DNA from: CAVVEC01 sp963770485 | Lineage (GTDB): Bacteria; Acidobacteriota; Terriglobia; Terriglobales; Acidobacteriaceae | DNA length: 64,000 bases | Direction: 5' to 3' | NCBI GenBank assembly: GCA_963770485.1 | Contig: CAVYPX010000012.1 | Location: 186,001-250,000, forward strand | Part shown: positions 26,693 to 35,626 of the stretch, one piece after another | How the letters are laid out: the number at the start of each line of letters is the position of its first letter | Numbering within the stretch: the first letter of the stretch is position 1 | Notes under the pieces: model-generated | What the model was told of the DNA's origin: nothing | The model's input: only the letters and a program-made list of their open reading frames with translations | Database searches by the model: none | Translations under genes and position numbers: made by a program

Positions 26693-27050
26693 TTATCCTC
26701 CTTGATGGGACCTCCATCAATCGTTTAGCAAATCTAAGGGGGCGAACTTCAGGATGGGCTGACTTAGTTCAGGAGACCTGAAAGAGTGAGAAGACTTAGC
26801 TCACCGACTTACACCATTACTCTCTGCGGCAGGAATGTCAACCGAAATGGCTATAGAAGTCAATTCTTGCGATGCGGCCATACGGAAGGCGTACCATCGC
26901 GATTTCACCCCCAATTCCGTCAAACGGCCCGTCTACATGATTGGATCACTGCTCGCTCTGAAAACTCGTCACCAACTCGTCACCAAAACTACCCGTTTTT
27001 GTGGCATTTCCGGGGCGGCACAACACGGAAAAACAAAGCAGGCAAAGGGT
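26693..27050. other. Decayed region with an integrase-tail-like sequence
   Basis: No gene is supported in this 358-bp stretch. At 26961-26988 it holds AAACTCGTCACCAACTCGTC followed by ACC, very close to 24198-24221 at the integrase end (AAACTCGTCACCATTCGTCA). Read on the minus strand, the surrounding frame gives GSFGDELVTSFQSEQ and a stop, like the C-terminal tail of another integrase. Confidence 0.4.
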
Positions 27051-27185
27051 TTAACTGTGCGGATGATTGCTTTGCTCAACATCCAGGCGAGAGCAAAGCT
27101 CATTGACACCAAGCTCGCCCCTCCGGAGCTCATCTAATATCCTGATCCGCAACGGGTGGGCGAGGGCCTTGAAGAACTCGGCCAT
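27051..27185 (-). pseudogene. ArsR-family regulator, N-terminal remnant
   Basis: From the ATG at 27185 the frame reads MAEFFKALAHPLRIRILDEL, then RRGELGVNELCSRLDVEQSN, the first half of an ArsR winged helix. It then breaks off as HPHS and a stop where the recognition helix (usually ...SQHLA) should follow. Only about 44 residues remain, so it cannot bind DNA. The break coincides with the edge of the decayed tRNA-linked island and could be the island's other boundary. Confidence 0.7.
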
Positions 27186-27386
27186 GAACTGGCTGATAAA
27201 GAGTGCTAGCAGTGAAGGACGGTGGTACATGACCGAAGTCTGCGATAACTCCCGGATGGTGGGCAAACCGGAAACTATCCGACAGCCGCTCACAATCCGC
27301 TCAATGAGTGATTCCACGACAGCCAAGAACTTCGGGTTGTTCAGCCCGATGCCGGCGCACGTCTCATTGGCTTATACTTCCTGACC

Positions 27387-28178
27387 ATGTTGACGCGAGC
27401 AATCTGTCGAACAGAACTTGCGGTGATCTCGTTGCTGATGCTGCTGGTCACAGCAGTCCAGGGAACAAATCCATCCAACGGAGTGCTTGATCTGCTGGTG
27501 AATCGGCACAGTTGCAGCCAGCCGGGCGAGGGAGCTTACTCAGTTCTGGCAGCGAGCGCCCGAGACAACGCTGCAGCCTATTTTGCGGACATGGGGTTCG
27601 TCCTGGAGAAACAGGACATCGCCCACAAGGTGGAGGTCTTCTGTACAAGAGAGTCGGCCAGGAAAGCGATCGCCGCTGAATTTCACGCGCCGGAAACAGA
27701 CATACCTGTTACTTTCAGTGGCACCGTACAGAATGCAACCCTGTTCGTCGTCTCGAAGGAGATCTACAAGGAGAACTTCACTCAACTGTACGGCGCCGAA
27801 AACTGGGCAGATGGGGAATACGAAAAACTGATGACCCATGAAATGATGCACAGCGCCCATGCGATCGTAGCAAGGCGTTTGTTCGGCACAGAGGATGGAA
27901 TGGGTCCGCAATGGCTGTTCGAAGGAATGGCCATAGACGCAAGTGGTCAACTGCCGACCAGCGAGGCCGAATTGAACAAAATAACCGGTGATGATTTCCA
28001 TGAGTTCCTTCAGAACGCGGAAAAGGGAGCCCTGAAGCCACCGGTCTACGTACAGTACGCCAAGTTTTACAGGTACGTGCGGCGGTTTGTTTCCAGCAAG
28101 TGGATCGTGGAGAATGCGGGACGACCCGATGTGATCGATCGCATACGTCAGGCAATGCGAGCCTCGATAACCCACTGA
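27387..28178 (+). CDS. Exported gluzincin-like metallopeptidase
   Basis: 263 aa. An N-terminal hydrophobic segment (LAVISLLMLLVTAVQG) looks like a signal peptide. The zinc site is visible: H151-E-M-M-H155 (LMTHEMMHSAHA) and, 24 residues later, E179 in QWLFEGMAID, the HExxH + E layout of gluzincins of the peptidase MA clan. The domain is about 200 residues, with no other modules. Substrate unknown. The gene is isolated, between the ArsR remnant and the ammonium operon. A catalytic role is inferred from the motif. Confidence 0.75.
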   Translation: MLTRAICRTELAVISLLMLLVTAVQGTNPSNGVLDLLVNRHSCSQPGEGAYSVLAASARDNAAAYFADMGFVLEKQDIAHKVEVFCTRESARKAIAAEFHAPETDIPVTFSGTVQNATLFVVSKEIYKENFTQLYGAENWADGEYEKLMTHEMMHSAHAIVARRLFGTEDGMGPQWLFEGMAIDASGQLPTSEAELNKITGDDFHEFLQNAEKGALKPPVYVQYAKFYRYVRRFVSSKWIVENAGRPDVIDRIRQAMRASITH

Positions 28179-28518
28179 TATCGGGATCGAAGGCAAAGCC
28201 CGGAAGCCGTGAGACAGGTTCTACTCTTTCACGTGAAAACCAGAAAAACACCGGCAGATTCGCGCCCCAAGGGATGATCCCTCCTCACGCAGCTTCCGCA
28301 ATCGCGATTTATCAACACCGAAGCAGACAACCACCCTTGCAAAAAGCGCAAGGAAATGGGGCAGCCTCATGTGGTGGTCGTCCATGTAATCAGGCCTGCG
28401 CCCCGAAGATTCTGCATAACAATTCCTGATCCCTTCCATAAATAGTTTCAATTTCCATGAACCGGTTCTGGAAGGTAGAGTGATCGGCTTAAGTGCGACT
28501 TCGCGCCGAACAAGGTTG
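28179..28518. other. Intergenic region before amt
   Basis: About 340 bp. I looked for a sigma-54 promoter (GG-N10-GC) before the ammonium transporter and saw none convincing. No gene, repeat or hairpin of note was found. Confidence 0.4.
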
Positions 28519-29973
28519 ATGTTCATGGGAAAGAGTTACGTTGCCTGGTTGATCGTCCTCCCCCTTCTAATTCTGATTTGCACGGCCAGCCTGCTGGCGC
28601 AGACGGCGCCCGCGTCACAAACTGCGACTGTGTCCTCGGCCGCTGCGGATGCTCAAATCGCCCGCGTGGCAAAGCTGGAGCAGCAAATCGCCGACGCCAA
28701 GGGCTCGGCTGACAATGCCTGGATGCTGACGTCCGCGGCTCTGGTTCTGATGATGACCGGGCCGGGACTGGCGCTGTTTTACGGCGGGCTAGTCCGGAAA
28801 AAGAATGTTCTGGCTACCATGATGCAGAGTTTTGCCCTGATGGCCATCGTCACGGTGGTGTGGGCGATACTCGGCTATAGCTTGTCGTTTGGGCCGGGAA
28901 ACAGCTTGGTCGGCGGCTTGCATAATCTTTTTCTGCATGGAGTGGGGGCGCAACCGGATGCCGATTATGCAGCCACCATCCCGGCGCAGACTTTCATGGT
29001 GTATCAGTTGATGTTTGCCATTATTACGCCGGCCTTGATCACCGGCGCCTTCGCCGAGCGGATGAAGTTCAGTGCCATGGTTCTGTTCATGATCCTGTGG
29101 TCGGTGCTGGTCTACGATCCGATGGCTCACATGGTGTGGGGCAAAGGCGGAGTTCTGAATGCGGCTCTGGGCGGGCGTTTTCCAACGCTCGACTTTGCCG
29201 GTGGAACGGTGGTCCACATCACTTCGGGAGTGTCGGCGCTGGTGTGTGCGCTGTATCTGGGACGCCGTGTCGGCTATCCCAGGCAGGCGATGCCGCCGCA
29301 CAGTGTGGTACTGAGTTTCATCGGAGCATGCCTGTTGTGGGTGGGCTGGTTCGGATTCAACGCCGGTAGCGCCCTATCGGCGGGCAGCCTGGCGACGAGC
29401 GCTTTTGTAGCCACGCATTTCGCGGCTGCGGCCGCAGTGATCGGATGGGCCGGCGCGGAATGGATGCGCAATGGCAAGCCCAGCGCCCTGGGTGCGATTT
29501 CCGGATCAGTTGCCGGATTGGTGGCAATCACTCCCGCCGCGGGCTTTGTCGGACCCAGAGCCGCCTTGGCGATCGGCTTGGCTGCCGGAGTCTTCTGCTA
29601 TCTCATGGTGGTGAAAGTGAAAGCGCGATTCGGCTATGACGACTCGCTGGACGCATTCGGCGTCCACGGTGCAGGCGGAACTCTGGGTGCGCTGCTGACC
29701 GGTGTGTTCGCTAAGAGTGTCGTGAATCCGATTTTCAAGGACGCACAAGGGAACACCCTGGCTTCCGGGTTGCTCGAGGGCAACGCGCATCAACTGGTCA
29801 ATCAACTTGTAGGCGTGGGGATTGCCTGGGCGCTGGCGATTGTAGGCACGCTGATCATTCTCAAGTTTGTGGATATGACGATCGGGTTGCGCGTCACGGA
29901 AGAACATGAGGTCCAGGGGCTGGATCTCTCGCAACATGGAGAAGAAGGCTATTACTGGGAAGTGCCGGCGTAA
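28519..29973 (+). CDS. amt: Ammonium transporter (Amt/MEP/Rh family)
   Basis: 484 aa with a cleaved signal peptide (MFMGKSYVAWLIVLPLLILI...LLAQ) as in other Amt proteins, then a 40-residue extension and eleven membrane helices. Conserved segments include WMLTSAALVLMMTGPGLALF, YGGLVRKKNVL, FAFAERMKF-like GAFAERMKFSA, DFAGGTVVHITSGVSAL with the pore histidine, GWFGFNAGSAL, and GVHGAGGTLGALLTG with the second pore histidine. It conducts ammonium into the cell and is gated by GlnK, encoded next. The start at 28519 (or 28525) fits the signal peptide better than ATG-like codons upstream. Confidence 0.95.
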   Translation: MFMGKSYVAWLIVLPLLILICTASLLAQTAPASQTATVSSAAADAQIARVAKLEQQIADAKGSADNAWMLTSAALVLMMTGPGLALFYGGLVRKKNVLATMMQSFALMAIVTVVWAILGYSLSFGPGNSLVGGLHNLFLHGVGAQPDADYAATIPAQTFMVYQLMFAIITPALITGAFAERMKFSAMVLFMILWSVLVYDPMAHMVWGKGGVLNAALGGRFPTLDFAGGTVVHITSGVSALVCALYLGRRVGYPRQAMPPHSVVLSFIGACLLWVGWFGFNAGSALSAGSLATSAFVATHFAAAAAVIGWAGAEWMRNGKPSALGAISGSVAGLVAITPAAGFVGPRAALAIGLAAGVFCYLMVVKVKARFGYDDSLDAFGVHGAGGTLGALLTGVFAKSVVNPIFKDAQGNTLASGLLEGNAHQLVNQLVGVGIAWALAIVGTLIILKFVDMTIGLRVTEEHEVQGLDLSQHGEEGYYWEVPA

Positions 29974-29991
29974 ACGAAGGGTGCAAGGGTA

Positions 29992-30082
29992 TTGTCATTC
30001 CGAGGAGCGGGGCGACGAGGAATCTGCAGTTTCCTCAGATCATGAAAGCCTGCAGATCCCTCGCTAGGCTCGGGATGACAAC
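29992..30082. repeat. Palindromic repeat inside the amt-glnK transcript
   Basis: The ends TTGTCATTCCGAG and CTCGGGATGACAA are inverted, as are the inner AGGAATCTGCAG and CTGCAGATCCCT. The whole can fold into a long imperfect hairpin. The same element occurs at 43535-43629. It sits between amt and glnK, where it could affect mRNA processing. Confidence 0.75.
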
Positions 30083-30099
30083 AAGACAAACACACGACG

Positions 30100-30438
30100 A
30101 TGACTAAAATCGAAGCAATTATTCAGAACTCCAAGCTGGAAGCGGTGAAGAGCGCCCTGCACGAGATCGGCGTCGAAGGAATGACGGTGCTCGAAGTGCG
30201 CGGCCACGGCCGTCAGAAAGGCCACACGGAGTTTTACCGCGGGCGCGAGTACACCGTCGATCTGATTCCGAAGATCAAGCTCGAAATGGTGCTCGCCGAT
30301 AACATGGTGGAAAAAACGGTGAAGGCCATTGTCAGCGCGGCCCGCAGCGGCAAGATTGGAGACGGCAAGATTTTTCTTTCCCGGGTGGATGAGGTGATTC
30401 GCATCCGCAACGATGAGCGCGGCGAAGGAGCTTTGTGA
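30100..30438 (+). CDS. glnK: PII nitrogen regulatory protein (GlnK type)
   Basis: 112 aa, a trimeric cytosolic signal protein that binds ATP/ADP and 2-oxoglutarate and blocks Amt when nitrogen is plentiful. The T-loop reads [19 protein letters not shown] with the modifiable tyrosine Y51. The B-loop ([12 protein letters not shown]) and the C-terminal [14 protein letters not shown] are typical. Position between amt and glnD, whose product uridylylates Y51, supports the GlnK name over GlnB. Its stop lies 70 bp before the glnD start. Confidence 0.95.
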   Translation: MTKIEAIIQNSKLEAVKSALHEIGVEGMTVLEVRGHGRQKGHTEFYRGREYTVDLIPKIKLEMVLADNMVEKTVKAIVSAARSGKIGDGKIFLSRVDEVIRIRNDERGEGAL

Positions 30439-30508
30439 GGCAGTTCGTGAGCAGGGAGCAGGTTGCTACGGGAGAAGCGCGGTCTTCCCACACCTGAAAT
30501 GTTCCGCA

Positions 30509-33097
30509 ATGACCACAGCACTCTCATTAAGCAGCCATCTGCGGGATCTTTACGCCGAGGAATCGGCGCGCATTCAGCGGGAATTTGAGGCCACAAGCGA
30601 CGGCCGCGCCGCATTGGCAAGGCGCACTTCCCTGGTGGAGAACCTCATCCGCCGGTTATGGCAGGAAAAGATTTCTCCGGAGGAGAGCCGCCCGTCCAAT
30701 TTCGCGCTCGTAGCCCTGGGAGGATTCGGGCGCGGCTGGCTGTTTCCCTGCTCTGACGTCGATCTGCTGTTTCTCCACGCGGATCGCGACACCGAGCAAG
30801 CATTCAAGGACCCTGTACGCGCTTTCTCGCAAGAACTGTGGGACCTGCGAATGAAGCTGAGCCCCACCACGCGCACCCTGGCGGAGTGCGACCGGTTTGA
30901 TCCCAACAATGTTGAATTCACCCTGGCGTTGCTCGACTGCCGTTATCTGGCCGGCGACCGCGAGTTGTTCTCGCGACTGCGCGACAAGCTGATTCCCAAG
31001 CTGATCATGCGCGAGTCGCAGGCTCTGGTGCAGCGATTGGCCGATGTTACCCGCGACCGTCACGCCAAGTACGGAGACACCGTTTTTCACCTCGAACCCA
31101 ACGTTAAGGAAGCTCCCGGTGGCCTGCGCGATTACAACGTGGCCTGCTGGCTGGCGCTGATCTCCGCCATGGACAAGCTGCGCGACTGGCCGGATCCGAA
31201 ATCACTGCTACCCGCATCGGCGCGCCGGCAACTGGGACCCGCGCTGGAATTTCTGATGTCGGTGCGATGCTTTTTGCATTTCCGCCACGGACGCGACGAC
31301 AACGCCCTGAGCTGGGAAGATCAGGATGAGGCTGCGACGCGGAAGATCGGCGCCTTAGAAACCATCAGCACGGCGGAGTGGATGAGGGTTTACTTTGGTC
31401 ATGCGCGGGCCATTCATCGGGTCTCGACCCAGTTATTGGAAGAAATTCCAGCCGCATGGTCTTCGCTGTACCGGCAATTTCAACATTGGCGGGCGCGGCT
31501 CTCGAACGCGGATTTTTCCGTGGTGGACGGCCTCATCTTTCTGCAGCAGCCAACCGCGCTGCAGGATCCGGAACTGCTGCTGCGCATGTTTGACTTTATG
31601 GCCCATCACGGCCTGAAGCTGAGCACCACGACTGAATACCGGATCGAGCAGGTTCTGCCCGCGCTCGCCGCAACCCCTCCCAAGGGCGCCGAACTCTGGC
31701 AGTATCTGCAGGTGATCCTGCTGGAGCCCTACGCTGCGGATGCTTTGCGGGCGATGCACTCCTTGCGTTTGCTGACCCTGCTGCTTCCCGAGCTGAACAG
31801 CATCGACTCACTCGTCGTCCGTGATTTTTATCACCGCTTCACGGTGGACGAGCACACCTTTCATGCGATCGAGAGCCTGCATCGCCTGAGCCAGTCCCAG
31901 TCGGAATGGGACCAGCGGTATGCGGCTCTATTCAAGGAACTGGAACGGCCGGAACTGCTTTTTCTCTCGCTGCTGCTGCACGACACGGGCAAGGGCATGC
32001 CGACAGAGGATCATGTGAAGGCGAGCCTCGAAACCGCCTCGCAGTGCCTGGACCGTCTCGACCTGGACCCGGCGGATCGGGAGACGGTTCTGTTCCTGAT
32101 CAGCAATCACCTGGAATTGTCAGCCGTCTTGCGCCGCGATATTTTCGCTCCGGAAACCGTCAGCGCCTTTGCCGAGAGAACGGGTACACCCGAACGCTTG
32201 AAGATGCTTTGCCTGATGACGTATGCGGATATTAAGTCGGTGAACCCCGAGGCTCTTACTCCGTGGAAGGCCGAAAATGTCTGGCAGGTTTACATCGCGA
32301 CCGCGAATCACCTGAATCGCCATGCTGATCAGCGGATGCACGCCGATGCCGCTGGCGAGAATCTTTCCCGGTTGCAAACCCTGGCACCGGTTGCAGGCAA
32401 GAAGATCAAGACTTTTCTTGAAGGCCTGCCCGAGCGTTATCTGAGAAGTTACGCGGCCGAGGAAGTGTTGCACCACCTCGCAATGGCGCAGCGACTGCAG
32501 AAAGATCCGGTTCAGCTGCATTTGCAACGCGGGCGTCAGTGGTATGAAGTGACGCTGGTTACGGCCGATCGTCCGTTTCTCTTTGCCACCATGGCCGGCG
32601 TGCTCGCCGCCTGGGGCATGAACATCGTGAAAGCCAACGCGTTTTCCAATCACGCCGGGACCGTGGTTGACACGTTCTATTTCACCGACCGGTTCCGCAC
32701 TCTCGAGCTGAACTTGCCGGAGTGGGAACGCTTCCAGCGCAGCATTGCGGAGGTGTTAACCGGAGAAGCCGATCTGGATCGCATGCTGCAGGATCGCCTG
32801 CGCGCGGAGAAGAACGGCACCGCCAAAGTAAAGATCGAGACCCGCATCGAATTTGATGACCAGTGCTCTTCCCACAGCACTCTGGTACAGGTCATAGCCC
32901 AGGACCGTCCGGGACTTTTGCACCGCATCAGCTCGCGGCTCGCACATCACAAGTGCAACATCGAAATTGCGCTGATCGATACCGAAGGACAGATGGCAAT
33001 CGACGTGTTTTATCTCAGCGCAAACCGGGCCAAGCTCAGTCGCGATCACCAGAAAAAACTGAAAATAGACCTCCTGGACGAGTTGAGCAACAACTGA
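30509..33097 (+). CDS. glnD: Bifunctional PII uridylyltransferase/uridylyl-removing enzyme
   Basis: 862 aa, the glutamine sensor that adds UMP to PII when glutamine is low and removes it when high. Domain order is complete: nucleotidyltransferase ([20 protein letters not shown], metal aspartates D83/D85), GlnD helical linker ([15 protein letters not shown]), HD domain ([15 protein letters not shown] near 492, [12 protein letters not shown] before it), and two C-terminal ACT domains ([20 protein letters not shown] near 680; [20 protein letters not shown] near 795). ATG 30509 is chosen; an in-frame codon at 30413 would overlap glnK and add no domain. Confidence 0.95.
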   Translation: MTTALSLSSHLRDLYAEESARIQREFEATSDGRAALARRTSLVENLIRRLWQEKISPEESRPSNFALVALGGFGRGWLFPCSDVDLLFLHADRDTEQAFKDPVRAFSQELWDLRMKLSPTTRTLAECDRFDPNNVEFTLALLDCRYLAGDRELFSRLRDKLIPKLIMRESQALVQRLADVTRDRHAKYGDTVFHLEPNVKEAPGGLRDYNVACWLALISAMDKLRDWPDPKSLLPASARRQLGPALEFLMSVRCFLHFRHGRDDNALSWEDQDEAATRKIGALETISTAEWMRVYFGHARAIHRVSTQLLEEIPAAWSSLYRQFQHWRARLSNADFSVVDGLIFLQQPTALQDPELLLRMFDFMAHHGLKLSTTTEYRIEQVLPALAATPPKGAELWQYLQVILLEPYAADALRAMHSLRLLTLLLPELNSIDSLVVRDFYHRFTVDEHTFHAIESLHRLSQSQSEWDQRYAALFKELERPELLFLSLLLHDTGKGMPTEDHVKASLETASQCLDRLDLDPADRETVLFLISNHLELSAVLRRDIFAPETVSAFAERTGTPERLKMLCLMTYADIKSVNPEALTPWKAENVWQVYIATANHLNRHADQRMHADAAGENLSRLQTLAPVAGKKIKTFLEGLPERYLRSYAAEEVLHHLAMAQRLQKDPVQLHLQRGRQWYEVTLVTADRPFLFATMAGVLAAWGMNIVKANAFSNHAGTVVDTFYFTDRFRTLELNLPEWERFQRSIAEVLTGEADLDRMLQDRLRAEKNGTAKVKIETRIEFDDQCSSHSTLVQVIAQDRPGLLHRISSRLAHHKCNIEIALIDTEGQMAIDVFYLSANRAKLSRDHQKKLKIDLLDELSNN

Positions 33098-33117
33098 GCA
33101 TCGGCGTGATTTTGGTT

Positions 33118-33131
33118 CCCGTCTAAACGGG
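33118..33131. terminator. Small hairpin between convergent genes
   Basis: CCCGT and ACGGG pair around CTAA, 21 bp after the glnD stop and before the stop of the convergent secreted-protein gene. It is short and lacks a T-run. Confidence 0.25.
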
Positions 33132-33143
33132 TGCTTCATCTGA

Positions 33144-34241
33144 TCATCTGAGTCCCACTCCATACAAGTAGTCATACGTACTGCCGGGGCCCCACGGCAA
33201 GTTGGCCTTGAAGGAAGAGAACAACACCCCCCGATCCATGAAAGTTACGAAAACATCGTTCTGGGAATTGGCCGTGATTACCCGAAAAGTGAAAAGGCCG
33301 AAGCAAGGGTCCTGAAGTTTATCAGCCCCATAGAGATAAGCCGCGTCGGCAACCGGCGTCAGCATCGCCTCCAGCAGCAGGTTGCCACGAGAGTCTTTCG
33401 TGGAGACTTGTCCCGTGGCGTCAATGACGATAGTGGCGTCGCCCAGGCTGGGCGTGCCCGTTTCGAAATTGCCCTGGTCGGTCTTGGCGCCAGTTTTCTG
33501 ATAGTAGATCCCCTTGTACGTTCCAGCGAAGGAGGGATCGAAGTCCTTGCTGGCGGCCTTCTTGAAACCCAGGATTGCGCCGTTTGGCGTGTCCAGGGCG
33601 AGAGTTCCGGTTCCAGTTCCGAAAACGTAGTGGGAATCGCCGTCATTGTCGGGAAGCCGCAAAAAGGTTCCCGATGCATCCTGCTGGAGGCTGCGGCCAC
33701 TGAAGCCGCCGCGATGAAAAGCCCTTGCCCCCTGGCTGAGAGCCCCAAGCGGCCAATATGCCGTGGTACTGACGTTGCCCTGTCCGTCGGCCGCTATGAA
33801 ACCCACCTCTACGCCCCCCGCGCCGCTGCCGAACTGCATATAGTCGTAATTGTGGCTGGCCCATTTTGGAACGGAGATGCTTGCGGTTTGCATGGCCAGG
33901 ATAATCGCGGGCGCGTCGTGATCTGGGCCGGTGTTGGTAGCTTCGACAAGCAAGGCATAATTTGGTATCTCATAGGCCCCAACCAAGTTGTGATTGGGAT
34001 CGTCAAGTTGATAAGTTCCATCCGAATTCACCTGATAGGAAATAGTTCCGCTATCGCCGTTGGACAAGTCGGTGTAAGCCAACGTATAGGCGACTGGATC
34101 CACGGTCATGGTGAAGAAATCGCCGACCGATGCGGTGCCGTTGTAGGAACGCGTGGTGCTGACAGATGTGGCGAGGGGTGAAGAACTGCGGCCCATGAAT
34201 ATGGGTAGCAAAAGACTTAACCAAAGCACTCGATGTTTCAT
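33144..34241 (-). CDS. Secreted protein of unknown function
   Basis: 365 aa. The start is set by an AAGGAG ribosome site 7 nt before the ATG at 34241. Signal peptide MKHRVLWLSLLLPIFMG, then a long beta-rich region of small, polar and aromatic residues (YTLAYTDLSNGDSGTISYQV, LVGAYEIPNYALLVEA, THE-like LRLPDNDGDSHYVFGTGTG). Recurrent GTYKGIYYQK and VIDATGQVSTKDSRGN segments suggest a repeated beta-sandwich or barrel. No catalytic or anchor motif is seen. About 90 bp upstream the transcript can form a structured RNA (34331-34420). Confidence 0.7.
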   Translation of the reverse strand: MKHRVLWLSLLLPIFMGRSSSPLATSVSTTRSYNGTASVGDFFTMTVDPVAYTLAYTDLSNGDSGTISYQVNSDGTYQLDDPNHNLVGAYEIPNYALLVEATNTGPDHDAPAIILAMQTASISVPKWASHNYDYMQFGSGAGGVEVGFIAADGQGNVSTTAYWPLGALSQGARAFHRGGFSGRSLQQDASGTFLRLPDNDGDSHYVFGTGTGTLALDTPNGAILGFKKAASKDFDPSFAGTYKGIYYQKTGAKTDQGNFETGTPSLGDATIVIDATGQVSTKDSRGNLLLEAMLTPVADAAYLYGADKLQDPCFGLFTFRVITANSQNDVFVTFMDRGVLFSSFKANLPWGPGSTYDYLYGVGLR

Positions 34242-34330
34242 AGGAGGACTCCTTAGGTCCCAGACTGCGGGAGACGTATAACTAGCCTGGTATCGCCGCA
34301 ATTACTCCTCCCTAACCCGCCCCACGGGAA

Positions 34331-34420
34331 CCGAGCCTTGCCCGCAACATCCGGATAGCTCGGCGGCGCGGGCTTTGCCTAAACTGCCGACCAGACGGCA
34401 AACTGTCGAAAAGGCGGCAG
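34331..34420 (-). ncRNA. Candidate structured leader RNA
   Basis: Two interleaved inverted repeats can form a pseudoknot or two exclusive folds: 34331-34336 with 34358-34363 (CCGAGC/GCTCGG), and 34340-34345 with 34368-34373 (GCCCGC/GCGGGC). A second pair of alternative hairpins uses 34384-34389 with either 34396-34400 or 34415-34420. In the minus direction it reads GGCAAAGCC and GGCTCGGTTCCC, faintly like a c-di-GMP-I riboswitch, but the upstream GGCAAACC part is missing. It lies 90 bp before the start of the secreted protein gene. Confidence 0.3.
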
Positions 34421-34475
34421 AGAATCATGGAAAAATCCATCGCCCAAAGGCTGGCGGGCTTGGATTGGGCTGCGA

Positions 34476-34483
34476 TTCGGGAA
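34476..34483. repeat. Target-site duplication, left copy
   Basis: TTCGGGAA, identical to 37480-37487, directly abutting the left terminal inverted repeat of the transposon. Eight bp is the known duplication length of IS1595-family elements. Confidence 0.93.
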
Positions 34484-34506
34484 CGGAATGTCCTAGATTA
34501 AGGTAG
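34484..34506 (+). repeat. Left terminal inverted repeat of the transposon
   Basis: Starts CGGAATGTCCTAGATTA and matches the complement of 37457-37479 at 22 of 23 positions; the mismatch is at position 18. Confidence 0.93.
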
Positions 34507-34622
34507 TGCTGTTCTCTATACTGATATGGCCGTGGCAGGGTGTGTTCGGGGTATTCCGTTATCTGGAACAAACCAATGATTTTAGTGGACAATAGGATGA
34601 TGAGGAATATGATGCGCGGCAA

Positions 34623-35024
34623 GTGGGAACGAGACCACAGCCGCGAGGCCCAAAAGAGGCGGAGTTCATTCTTCGCTATAAGAAACTGGAGATGTGGGCG
34701 GATGCTGTGCATCTAATATTTCCATGGGGTTCTCTGGTAGCGATATTCCTTCTTCTGTACATGATGGTTAACCGACTCGCCGGACAAATCACCATGGCTC
34801 AATTGGGTATGAGTTTTGTAAGCAGCATTCGCGTCCCTGATGCTGTGCTCGTGTTGTTTGGTGGAAGTGCTGGAACTCTGGCTTTCCGGGAACGGAACCT
34901 ACGGCGAAAGAAAATAGCCGACATGTCAGACTACATCCACCGCCTCGAAACCATCATAGACGCCAACAGAACATCGAGCGGCCTGACGCAGCATGGAACG
35001 ACTAGACCGGAGGACAAAATATGA
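34623..35024 (+). CDS. Passenger gene: two-helix membrane protein A
   Basis: Up to 133 aa. Two transmembrane helices are visible (about 33-48, LIFPWGSLVAIFLLLYMMV, and 72-88, VPDAVLVLFGGSAGTLAF), followed by a charged, helical cytoplasmic tail (RERNLRRKKIADMSDYIHRL) that could be a coiled coil. Not recognised as a known family. The frame opens with GTG 34623; ATG 34692 is an alternative that keeps both helices. Its stop overlaps the next start as ATGA, so the two proteins are made together and may form one membrane complex. It lies wholly inside the IS1595-type transposon. Confidence 0.65.
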   Translation: MGTRPQPRGPKEAEFILRYKKLEMWADAVHLIFPWGSLVAIFLLLYMMVNRLAGQITMAQLGMSFVSSIRVPDAVLVLFGGSAGTLAFRERNLRRKKIADMSDYIHRLETIIDANRTSSGLTQHGTTRPEDKI

Positions 35025-35626
35025 GTGACATTGGACCTCTTCTCCTAACCGGACTCGGCCTCCTATCGCTCTGGCTTGTTGCGTATTTCGGTTGGAGACC
35101 GTACAGAATTGATAAGGTTAGAAATGAACTATTCGATTTGCGAAACGACCTTTTTCTGTACGCAGCCGAAGGCGGTGTAGTTTTCGATGATCCGGCGTAC
35201 CGGATACAGCGGGACCGCCTCAATGCGCTTATTCGGTTTGCGCACATCATTACCGTGACACGAGCACTCATCTTCATGGCTGCTGAGCGTTATCGTCCTA
35301 ACGAGCGTGTCCAATCAATCCAACAAAAATATCTCGTAGCCGTGAGTAATCTATCCGAATCGGCTCAGGTCAAGATGCGGTATATCTACGACCGCACAGC
35401 AACGATTCTGGCATGGCAGCTTGTATCTGGTTCCCCATTGTTGCTAATTGCTGCAGCTATATATTTGCCACTGGTCGCTGCCTCGAAATTCCTGCGGCGT
35501 ACACCAAAGGAAAGCACAGGACTCATAGTCGCCCGAGAGCTGCGTGTGGAACTCATTGAGGAGCAGGCAATGCTTGCGCAGACTCAACAAATAGATCTTG
35601 AGGCTTGCGAGCTAGCTCACCCGTGA
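35021..35626 (+). CDS. Passenger gene: two-helix membrane protein B
   Basis: 201 aa, GGAGGACAAAAT ribosome site. An N-terminal helix (LLLTGLGLLSLWLVAYF) is followed by a long cytosolic-looking helical domain (DKVRNELFDLRNDLFLYA...DPAYRIQRDRLNALIRFAHI), a second membrane helix (about 142-165, SPLLLIAAAIYLPLVAA) and a helical tail. Unrecognised. Coupled to protein A by ATGA overlap. Its 3' end overlaps the 3' end of the P63C gene on the other strand by 15 bp, a very compact arrangement. Confidence 0.75.
   Translation: MSDIGPLLLTGLGLLSLWLVAYFGWRPYRIDKVRNELFDLRNDLFLYAAEGGVVFDDPAYRIQRDRLNALIRFAHIITVTRALIFMAAERYRPNERVQSIQQKYLVAVSNLSESAQVKMRYIYDRTATILAWQLVSGSPLLLIAAAIYLPLVAASKFLRRTPKESTGLIVARELRVELIEEQAMLAQTQQIDLEACELAHP

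Noticed and set aside
28400..28518. Sigma-54 promoter for the ammonium operon
   Set aside because: No GG-N10-GC element with flanking TGGCA/TTGC was found.
28221..28526. 101-aa minus-strand reading frame before amt
   Set aside because: No ribosome site, no recognisable pattern, and it overlaps the amt start region; judged spurious.
34331..34420. c-di-GMP-I riboswitch
   Set aside because: The 3' half is vaguely similar, but the GGCAAACC...GAAA half is absent, so I list it only as a structured leader candidate.
34425..34712. 95-aa reading frame on the minus strand across the left transposon end
   Set aside because: It spans the inverted repeat and target duplication and overlaps the passenger gene; no domain or ribosome site.
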